From Fulvia fulva (lineage: Eukaryota > Ascomycota > Dothideomycetes > Mycosphaerellales > Mycosphaerellaceae): a stretch of DNA of 64,000 nt. The number at the start of each line of letters is the position of its first letter. The first letter of the stretch is position 1. The notes below the pieces were generated by a model, which saw nothing but the letters and a program-made list of their open reading frames with translations, ran no database searches and had not been told where the DNA came from. A program made the translations under genes and the position numbers. Positions 1-8,500 of this stretch are shown here, one piece after another. Location: NCBI RefSeq assembly GCF_020509005.1, contig NC_063013.1:2852001-2916000 (forward strand), written 5' to 3'.

Positions 1-5
1 ATAGT

Positions 6-230
6 TGTTGAGAATATGCAGGTCATAGGGTCAACATTAGGTGCTTAGGGAGATTAGTAATCAGGGCTTGCTAGTCAAGTCCTGAGTGCAGCTATCCCTC
101 CTAAAACACCTACACTATTAACTGGCGATACTATACATAGATATATACTATCCTATTAGGTCCTTCTTTATTCACATAATCTGTAATTCCTATCTTCTAC
201 GGCTGCGCAATTCGTGTCCTGTTTTCAACA
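6..230 (+). repeat. Solo LTR of a Ty1/copia element
   Basis: This 225-bp sequence begins TGTTGAG and ends CAACA, like the 234-bp LTRs of the copia element at 28404. Its 3' third (around the CTATCC...GGTCCTTCTT block and the GCGCAA..TCGT..CCTG block) is recognisably related. It is flanked by a perfect 5-bp target duplication, ATAGT, at 1-5 and 231-235. No internal region is present, so it is most simply the product of LTR-LTR recombination. It differs enough from copia-1 to be a related subfamily. Confidence 0.85.
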
Positions 231-299
231 ATAGTGATCTTATCTAAACGGTCCTATTATCTCTTTTTGACCTTACCGTCGTTAACCTTATAATAAAGC

Positions 300-846
300 C
301 TCAATATTTACTATATAGGCTAATCTAAGGTATACTTATCTAGGGTAGTAATCGCTATATCTATAGCCCTTACCGCCGCGGTATAGTTACCTTGATTCGA
401 TACGATACCGGCCCTTACTACTTAGGACCGTAACCTTATTTAATATTATCTTAATAATAGCTAGACTATACTAGATATAGTAAAGCTATTACTTAACGAT
501 AAACGCGGCTCTTGTACTACTATCTATAAGGTATTTAAGAGGTAGACTAAGACTAGTATAGTATAGCTGTCTATTAGAGGTAGGCCCTACTTAATAGAGC
601 TATATATACGTAACTTCCTACTAGATATATTAGTAGATAAGGGTACGTATTAGGCTAAAGAATTAGTATTCTATTTAATATACGGAGTTTAGTATATTAG
701 TCTATAAGTATATAGTATAGCGTATATTAAAGAGTAACGACTTTTTAAAGAAGGTAATCTTACGTATTACCGTATAGCGTAATCTAGTCGTAAGAGCGAT
801 ATTCGAGAGTATACTATACTACTATTTAGAGCGTTAGTTAGTATAT
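300..846 (+). pseudogene. Tc1/mariner-like transposase, N-terminal remnant
   Basis: One reading frame from about 520 to 846 reads through many TAG and TAA codons, as expected if RIP changed Trp and Gln codons. With stops skipped it contains an IRGRPYLIEL...RNFLLDILVDKGTY.AKELVF block followed by a segment like YYRIA.SSRKSDIREY. This resembles the helix-turn-helix N-terminal half of fungal Tc1-like DDE transposases (K/RGRP..L..HIR.LLLDILVDKGTYRQEEL, then RRIA.ERN..LRDYYL). The catalytic DDE half is missing because LINE sequence begins at about 847. The family call rests on recalled motifs only and is tentative. Bases 236-300 show nothing I can assign. Confidence 0.5.
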
Positions 847-926
847 AGATAGATAGATTTGTTATTCCCCTATTCTAGGACCCTATTCGGCCTATATAGG
901 TATATATCTATTACTATATATAAAGG
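847..926 (-). repeat. LINE family A 3'-end fragment, inverted
   Basis: The reverse complement matches the last 80 or so bases of LINE A (compare 24360-24437): a tetranucleotide tail of the ATCT type preceded by the conserved 3' untranslated sequence. It abuts the composite element that starts at 927. No target duplication can be assigned. Confidence 0.75.
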
Positions 927-1003
927 GGTCGACGACGAGAATTACCTATACGTAGTATCGGCTACGAACCTCTCGTCTTACTACGAGAGAGCCAAGTATT
1001 CTT
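927..1003 (+). ncRNA. HDV-like ribozyme, mutated copy in composite ii
   Basis: This is equivalent to the ribozyme at 21047-21123. P4 (CTCTCGT with ACGAGAG) and the catalytic strand AGCCAAGT are unchanged. P1 has lost its last pair (G to A on the 3' strand), P3 has lost a pair, and P2 has changed at its end. All visible differences are RIP-type transitions, so it is probably impaired. Confidence 0.65.
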
Positions 1004-2868
1004 ACGCTAGAGCGTCGTAGGCGTAACGGGCGCGTAACGTAGGCGAAGCCGCGGTAAATAGAGGACTACTAGTAAAACGGGTATAAAAACTATCCGACGA
1101 GCGTATACTCGTATTAGTAGCGAGTCCCTCTTCTTTCTACGTATAAGAAGGGCGCGGAACTGTGGCCTATACGCTCGATAGGACACCTCTAGTATAAGTA
1201 TAGAATTTTTACCTCTAGAGACGGTAAACCGAGCGGGCTAAGCGACGAATATTAGACGAGCGGACTATAGAAGAATAACTAAGCGGACTATACGACGGCG
1301 TCGAGCGGACTACGAAACAATCTAGTATTTACTAGCGGGCAATATAGTAGGTAGGTAGATACGCGACGTAGCCTATAAGGGCCTATTAAGTACCCGGTAT
1401 AGAAACGAGGGTTTTACCTAAGGTACTACCTATCCCGCTATATAACGTACCTAGTCTGATATAGTAGATTGCGACGAGGAAAAGACGATAGCCTAAGTAA
1501 GGAAAAGACGGCTATTAGGACGGGGAAAGACGTATAATATAAGTAGATTAGTTCTATAATCGGGGAGGATCGAGGGTAGGGTAATAAGGAACTTTATATT
1601 AGTTAGTAGGTAGAAACGTAAGGAGTACGCTACCCGGCGTAGTATATGCCCCGAGCATACCTACGAGGTATAGACGGCCGCTTTCTAGAGATAGGCTACG
1701 GTAACGCAAAGGGCGTTAAAACCTAGGGCGTAGTATATACTAGTAGCGACGGCTAATACTATCTATATAGCCCGAGAGGACGGATACGTATATCGGTTAA
1801 TAGAGAGCACTAAAGGGCTTAGGCCTATAGAGGTAGATATTAGCTTAAGGAGTAAATAGGGAGGGAGGGCGTAGAGGGAAGCTTTTGCTCCGGGCTAACC
1901 TCTCGAAACGAGGCTATACGGTAGTACTAGATAAGTAGGAAAGCGCGGTTAAGACTTATTACCTTATCTCGTAGCTAGCTTACTAAATACGATTCCTTCC
2001 TTACTAGAGACTACGGACCTCCTACTTAGGTAAGTCGGTATAGTACCTAGTATAGAAGGTCATCGCTAGTATAGTCGTAAGGGCCTGCGATTTAGTACTA
2101 GCGTATAAGGGTATTCGACCCGGAAACGAGCCGAACTACCGGGTAAGGGACGAATAGCTAGTAATATAATAGGAAGGTAAGAAATCGTTTATAGAGCAAC
2201 TATAGAAAGAGAGGTAGAACAACTAGGGTGTAGCGTATAGTAGACGCCCTTAGCTAGCGGGACAACCTAAGGAATAGTTAGCTACGAAATCCGCGGTTAA
2301 GTACCCTCTAAAGCTTATCTACTACCGCCTTACGAGGGTATAGAGTAGTATAGTAACCTAACTACGAAGCGAATATATCGGCCTCTAGGGGTACCTATTA
2401 TAGAGGAAGGTTCTAGAATATACGAATACTAGCTACCTCTACGGCTATTACTCCTAGAACGTACGGTACGTACTCCTCGTCTATCCGAGGTAGTCGCTAG
2501 GAAGGGGGGAGTAGATAGTAAAGGCGAGGAACTAGACGATTAGGGCACTTCTTAATAACGTTAAGGACCTATAGCGTATTACAAACTAGATACTAGAGAA
2601 GGGCTAGCTAGAATAGTACCGTCTAGTAGGAGTAGTATAGGAAGAGAGGATGCGGCGTAGCGCGACGAGACCGGCTAGGAGCGGGGGCTAACGGGGTAGT
2701 AATATAGACTACGTACGTTTAGAGGGAAAGCTAATCTAGATAAGGAGAAGTCGGGGGCGGGAAGGGTTTTTACCTATTCGGGTTTCCCTTTGTATATAAC
2801 AATAGATATATACCTATATAGGCCGAATAGGGTCCTAGAATAGAGGAATAACAAATCTATCTATCTAT
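927..2868 (+). mobile_element. Composite LINE, mutated copy ii (5' module plus LINE A 3' end)
   Basis: Bases 927-2004 are a RIP-mutated copy of the 1.08-kb module at 21047-22126. Alignment runs without visible indels over the first 80 bases (constant offset of 20120). At about 2004 the sequence switches to the 3' end of LINE A, entering at the position equivalent to 23578. It then continues through the C-terminal ORF2 coding region and 3' UTR to an ATCT-repeat tail at about 2868. The LINE part is only about 865 bp, shorter than in the copy at 21047. No open frame survives. Clear target duplications were not found. Confidence 0.85.
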
Positions 2869-2918
2869 ATAAGCTATAGGGCACTATAATAGCTTACGAA
2901 ATATCTATCTATCTATAT
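2869..2918 (+). repeat. Short LINE B-like 3' end
   Basis: A GGGCACTATAATAGCTTA block followed by AATATCTATCTATCTAT matches the end of LINE B (19850-19891: GGGCACTACAACAGCTTA, then AAATATC and the ATCT repeat) apart from RIP-type changes. It lies directly behind the tail of composite ii. It is either a separate truncated insertion or the remains of a target. Bases 2919-3002 show no further feature. Confidence 0.55.
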
Positions 2919-3002
2919 AGTAATAATAGTATATAGACTACCTCGTAGAGATTAAAACTCGAAGCTCGCCTTAAACCTCTTCTATAATCTATAACTACTA
3001 TC

Positions 3003-3073
3003 TTATAGCGATTCGCCTACTTCTCTCTTACGTCTCTCTTATTTCCTCTCCGCGCCTAATATACTACCTACTA
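3003..3073 (+). repeat. Repeat R copy 1, left part (gypsy-1 target)
   Basis: This stretch aligns with 12784-12854, the start of repeat R copy 2. Repeat R copy 1 is interrupted here by gypsy-1 and resumes at 10301. Comparison with copy 2, where the same sequence runs through uninterrupted (TACTACCCGCTAGTAACTAC), gives a paralogous empty site and confirms that TACTA was duplicated on insertion. Confidence 0.8.
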
Positions 3074-3257
3074 TGTCACGGGCAGCCCGCGACCCCTCAC
3101 TGTAGCTGCGTCGGCCCGGCTGAACCGCGGACCTTCTGCATCGGGTTAGCGCGGCTTGGCTTTACTTTATAACTTCGCCGCGCCTCGCGCTCCTCTTTCG
3201 TAGCTTCGTAGAACAACAACTATCTCATTCGGACCCTATGGTACGCGCGCCCTTACA
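3074..3257 (+). repeat. Gypsy-1 5' LTR with promoter
   Basis: Begins TGTCACGG and ends CTTACA. A TATAA box lies at 3168-3172. GTAGAACAA (3208-3216), 40 nt downstream, is the likely mRNA 5' end because it is complementary to the primer-binding site. Confidence 0.93.
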
Positions 3258-3259
3258 GT

Positions 3260-3268
3260 TTGTTCTAC
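3260..3268 (+). other. Gypsy-1 primer-binding site, self-priming type
   Basis: TTGTTCTAC starts 2 nt after the 5' LTR. It is the exact reverse complement of GTAGAACAA at 3208-3216 inside the LTR. I see no match to a tRNA 3' end. In Tf1 the mRNA 5' end folds back to prime reverse transcription. The same arrangement, with a different 9-mer, occurs in gypsy D and gypsy C1. Confidence 0.7.
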
Positions 3269-3393
3269 CTTACTACCCAGATCGCGGATCTAGGTAAGGG
3301 ACGCGTAACAACAGGAACAGACAGAACCGCAGAACTCGAGAACGCGCAGAGCCGCATCAGAACACAGAACACGGTAAGGCGCACAGCGCGCAG

Positions 3394-5520
3394 ATGCCTA
3401 GAGAACGCAACGCGGCGACACCATCAGCAGGTGGTCGCGCGCTCGTAGACAGTCAGGATACAGGCACCGTCACGCCTCCCCCGAACCCAGACAACATGAC
3501 TTCACAAACAGCGAACGGCGGCATGCGACCGCTACCTAAGCCTAAGGGCAAAAGCAAGCAGCGCACATCTCTTTTCCCCGACCTCTCCTCTTTTCCTCAG
3601 AGTCAGACACAGGACGACAACCGGCGGGTCACAGTAGACACCGGTGTCGCGCTACAACAAGAGATTGATAAAGCTTACCAGAAGGCCTTCGAGCGAGAAG
3701 AAGGTGGTGAGATTGACTTTACAGAACTGTTCGAGTTCAAGCTCGAAGAGAACCCAGGCGGCGACCCAGACGAGGTGTATCTATCACTCGACGAGGCAGA
3801 ACACATTCTCGCATCCGAATACCAGAATGTCACCCCAGACAACCTCACGACCCTTGCATCCCAACACCCGAAGACCACCCACGACTTCGTGCTACAAGAA
3901 GTCAACACGGCAATTACTAAGGGCAGACAACTCGATGTAATGGAGCGAGCCAACGACCTCCAGAACACCCAGTACACCACGCTGTACACCGAATACGACC
4001 GCATCTACAAGATGCTGCGAAGTGAAGAGCTTGTCACACAGAAAATGGCAGCAGATCTCAAGAGCAAGAAGGATTGCGACCCAGCTAAGTTGCAAGAGCT
4101 GGGGAAGAAATACAAGGAAGCCAACAACCTGTGCAAGCAGTTCAGCGAGATCTGCGAGAAGGAGAAGAAGAAGGCACAAGATGCTGAGGCGAAGAACCAG
4201 GCCCTACAACAAGAAGTCGATGACCTGAAGGCTCGGCTTGAGGCAGGAGACACCACACAGAACGGAGGTAGGGGCCGCTCAGGCCGCCGACCCTCTCGTT
4301 CCCGCCCACGCGAGACCTCACTCGAGCAGCTATTGCGTAGGTATCGCGAAGCTGCTGGTGGAGGGGGCGGTGGCGGTGGTGGTGATAACGATAACGATGG
4401 AGACGACGATGACCGTGGCGACAATGGCCGAGGACGTGACAACGACCGTCCGCGACCAGGACCCAACAACAGTCGTGACTCGAGAATGCGCAACACCCGC
4501 ACCCAGACACCACTGGTTGACCTTCCAGAACGTCTCTTCACCATTGACCGCACCCTCACTCGCGGCATGGAGATCGGCAAGGGTGTGCCCGACCCTAAGC
4601 ACTTCAAGAACGATGACGACCCCAATTTCGACAGCTGGTACAGCAGTGTTCTCCTAAAGCTGACTGTAGCAACCTTCCGCACTGAGGCAGATGGTCTGCG
4701 CTTCGTGTATGGGTGGACACAAGGTGATCCTCAGCGAAGCATCAAGCCGAGGATCCCTGTGCCTGGACAGCAGTCCTTCAACGAGTTCAAGACTGGAGAA
4801 GAGTTATTAGACTGGATGACACGCCAATATGGCACACGCAATGAGGGAACCAAGGCTATGGTTGACATTGCTACCTGCAAGCAAGAACAAGGCGAAACCT
4901 TTGTAGCCTTCCATGCCCGCTACTCGAAGTTGCGCGCCTGGATGTCATGGACCGATGAGACCGAGCTCATGCTGTTCCGTAACCGACTGAACCGCAAGTA
5001 CTTCATCAAGACCTTCGGCGACCGCGAAGTCGACCGCCGCCTAGACAGCATGCAAGACGTTATCGAGGAGTGCACCGCACTGGACGAGAGTTTCTACGAG
5101 ACAGATCGACTATACCCGCAGAAGGAGCGCCCCCGGGGCAATGGCAACTCGAACAGCAATGGCGGCCAGAACAACCAGAACAACGGCAACGCAGTTGCTA
5201 GTGCCGCTGCCGGTGTAGCAGGTGCCTTGGTACAGCGCCCACTACAGTACGCTGGTACCAAGAAGAAGGAGGATCTGCCGACACATCTACAGAACCTGCC
5301 TACGCTCAACCGTGAGCAGCGCGAAGACCTTAAGAAGCAGGGTAAGTGCTACCGCTGCCGTACAGGTTCTCACGTGTCGACCAACCCTGAATGCCCAATG
5401 TATGGGTACGATGGCGACTATCGCCCACCGCGTCCACGCAATACCACGCCGAATCCGAACGCGAACCTCAGTTCCCTAGCCGCCGATCCGCGGCAGGGAA
5501 ATGGCACGACCGCTGCCTAA
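3394..5520 (+). CDS. gag: Gypsy-1 Gag polyprotein
   Basis: This 708-residue protein would form the virus-like particle and package the element RNA. The start at 3394 is the first ATG of the long frame; the ATG at 3496 is an alternative. Residues about 190-290 are charged and coiled-coil-like. A glycine, aspartate and arginine-rich low-complexity stretch follows (about 300-370), then a retrotransposon-gag-type helical domain (about 385-575). An asparagine-rich linker leads to a single zinc knuckle at residues 652-667, with Cys, Cys, His and Cys spaced CX2CX4HX6C, two residues longer than the usual CX2CX4HX4C. The frame overlaps pol by 130 bp. Pol lies in the -1 frame and a slippery site sits just before the stop. 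Confidence 0.93.
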   Translation: MPRERNAATPSAGGRALVDSQDTGTVTPPPNPDNMTSQTANGGMRPLPKPKGKSKQRTSLFPDLSSFPQSQTQDDNRRVTVDTGVALQQEIDKAYQKAFEREEGGEIDFTELFEFKLEENPGGDPDEVYLSLDEAEHILASEYQNVTPDNLTTLASQHPKTTHDFVLQEVNTAITKGRQLDVMERANDLQNTQYTTLYTEYDRIYKMLRSEELVTQKMAADLKSKKDCDPAKLQELGKKYKEANNLCKQFSEICEKEKKKAQDAEAKNQALQQEVDDLKARLEAGDTTQNGGRGRSGRRPSRSRPRETSLEQLLRRYREAAGGGGGGGGGDNDNDGDDDDRGDNGRGRDNDRPRPGPNNSRDSRMRNTRTQTPLVDLPERLFTIDRTLTRGMEIGKGVPDPKHFKNDDDPNFDSWYSSVLLKLTVATFRTEADGLRFVYGWTQGDPQRSIKPRIPVPGQQSFNEFKTGEELLDWMTRQYGTRNEGTKAMVDIATCKQEQGETFVAFHARYSKLRAWMSWTDETELMLFRNRLNRKYFIKTFGDREVDRRLDSMQDVIEECTALDESFYETDRLYPQKERPRGNGNSNSNGGQNNQNNGNAVASAAAGVAGALVQRPLQYAGTKKKEDLPTHLQNLPTLNREQREDLKKQGKCYRCRTGSHVSTNPECPMYGYDGDYRPPRPRNTTPNPNANLSSLAADPRQGNGTTAA

Positions 5521-8500
5521 GCGTGGTAGACAGCGGTCACCCGAACTTCCTAGGACAGAAAGAGCATGAGATTGAGAGACACGGAACGCAAGAGACGGTA
5601 ACAGACTATAGTGAGGAGCTTAAGATATCGGCATGCGCACTGGATAAGCAACAGCCAGCTGTGTACCCTCACATAGTGTTACCCGTAATGATACAACAGA
5701 GAAAGGCTCGAGGCCTTGTAGATTCTGCTTCCACCTCTCTCTTTCTTGACTGGAAATTCACACGCAAATACACAATACCCCTGATCCCTTTGACGCAAAG
5801 CCGACGACTAACACTGGGAGATGGAACGGCCACTGCGCGGCAGATTACACACGCGGCCCCTGTAGACGTAGTCATAGGCGATCATCACGAGCAAATGTTA
5901 TGCTACGTCACCGACCTCGAATACGACATCGTCTTTGGCCTGCCGTGGCTTACAGCGCACAACCCAAACATCTTCTGGGAGACAGGCGAGGTGGCATTCA
6001 GGTCGGATTACTGCTTTGGTCACTGTCTACAGAATAAGACACCGACAACAGTGCAATCCCTGAACCACCGCGAGAAGAAGAAGCAGGCACTAGTACGGTA
6101 CGGACCAGAGCCCTTCACTGGAGATGTAGCGAGCTTCACAGCAGGAGGAGCAGAGCTGAATGCCTCATCATATGACCTGGAAGACATAGACGATGAAGAA
6201 GTGGACTGCCAGGGCGTTTCTCAACGCGCGTGGGGGATGTACGCGCACCGGCCTGGGGCTGAGTGCTTCTACATCATGCCCACTAGGCGTGAGAGCGACG
6301 GCGGAGAGCTTAAGCTGAGTGCAATGGCTGCTGATGATCTGGACCAATTCTTGAACAAGCAGTTCAATCACAACCCGAAGGAGAAGTTGCCGCCAATGTA
6401 CCACGATATTGCGGACGCTTTCTCAGCTAAGGATCATGAAGGACTCCCACCTCACCGACTAGGCGTAGATCATGAGATTCACATTAAGCCTGATGGTCCA
6501 CAAGAGCCACCATACCGCAAGCCCTACGGCCTAGCTGAGAAGGAGAACGAGGCAGTTAAAAAATGGCTAGACGAGCAAACATCTGAAGGGAAGGTGCGGA
6601 AAGCAGGGCAAAAGACGAACCAGTCTCCTGCACCAGTGCTAGTGGTACGTAAGCCTGGAGGTGGGCTGCGTGTTTGTATCGACTACAGAGGATTGAATGC
6701 GATCACTATCAAGAACCGGTATCCGATTCCCTTGATACAAGAGACGCTCAACCGCATGCACGGCAAGAAGTACTTCACAAAGCTGGACATTGTAGCAGCC
6801 TTCAACAAGTTACGGATAGCTAAAGGGCACGAGTGGTTGACAGCGTTTGCGACACGATACGGCATCTACGAGTGTCTAGTGTTGCCATTCGGCTTGTGCA
6901 ACGGACCAGCATCGTTCCAATCATACATTAACAAGGTCTTGCAAGAACACCTAGACGACTTTGTGTCGGCCTACCTGGATGACGTACTTATCTTCAGTGA
7001 CACCTTGGAGGAGCACATTGAACACGTGCGGAAGGTTCTCACTAAGCTACGCGATGCAGGACTTACAGTGGACATCGACAAAAGCGAATTCCACCAACAG
7101 AAGGTGAAGTATCTTGGGCTAATCATAACCCCTGACGGCATCGAGATGGACCCCGAGAAACTCGAATGTATTCAGACATGGGAAGCTCCTGAGAACCTGA
7201 AGGATGTCCAGGCCTTCCTTGGATTTGCCAACTTCTACAGGCGATTCATCGAAGCATTTTCGCGCATAGCTGCTCCTCTCACAAACCTGACCAAGTCGGA
7301 CGGACCAAGCAATCACAAGAACAGAAGGATTCAATGGTCACTAGATTGCCAACGAGCCTTTGACAATTTGAAAGCTGCGTTCAGCAAAGCCGGCATGCTC
7401 GCACATTACGTGCCAGGCAGGGAAACAGTAATAGAGACAGATTCTTCAGATTTTGTGAACGCCGGCGTGCTTTCGCAGTATGACGAGAATGGTGTGCTAC
7501 ATCCTGTGGCCTTCTACTCGAAGAAGTTGAGTCCACAGGAGTGCAATTATGAAATCTATGATAAGGAACTGTTAGCCATCATCAAGGCTTTTGAGGAATG
7601 GAGACCCGAGCTCGCCTGCGAGGCAGATGATGAGGACTCACAGCCAGTCAAGATTTACACCGACCACAAGAACCTGGAATACTTCATGACGACAAAGCAG
7701 CTAAATCGGCGACAAGCGCGTTGGGCTGAGTTCTTGTCACAGTTCAACTTCAAGATAATATACCGTCCAGGACTTCAAGGTACAAAGCCAGACAGCCTGA
7801 CGAGACGCAGCCAGGACCTTCCGCAGGGGGTGGACGACCCTCGGAACCAGCATCAGCATCAGACATTGCTGCCTCCTAAGCGATTCCTTAAGATCGCCTC
7901 ACTACAGGCAACAGTAGAAGATGCGCCGGAAGAAGAGGAACCAGTACCGCTAAACCCTGAAGCTGAAGAGTTTATGCCTACAGAACGAGATGCGCCTACT
8001 GAACAACCGGCGACGCGTGAAAGTCAGCGGGAAGCCGAACTCGAGTATCGAATGTCGACGGCGTACGTAACCGATAACGAGCTCAAGACCGCGATTAAGG
8101 ACCTGCAGAAAGACCGCACTCCTACACTGCTACAGAGAGCGAAGATTCACCCAGCACACTGCAAAGTGGATGGCGACCTGCTATATGTTCGAAACCAATA
8201 CGACGGCTGGAGCTTATGGGTACCAAATGACCAAGCTTTACAGACCAGGATAATCAAGATAAACCATGACGCTCCAGCAGCAGGCCATCCAGGACGAGCT
8301 CGCACTTATGAACTCGTAGCACGTGAATTCTACTGGCCTGGATTAGCGAGATCCGTGCGCAGATACACCGCGAATTGCCGCACCTGCCGTACAACAAAAT
8401 CTCTGCACTCCCAGCCACTAGGATTACTACAGCCACTTCCTGTTCCAGATCGGCCTTGGAAACACATTGCAGTCGACTTCGTTGTCGGACTCCCAGACAG

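Noticed and set aside
915..2890. Target duplication for composite ii
   Set aside because: TA-rich flanks give only loose similarity (CTATATATAAAG versus CTATATAAG); not distinguishable from chance.
4005..4682. 225-codon antisense frame over gypsy-1 gag
   Set aside because: Shadow of the Arg/Asp/Gly-rich gag region; low-complexity product and no motif.
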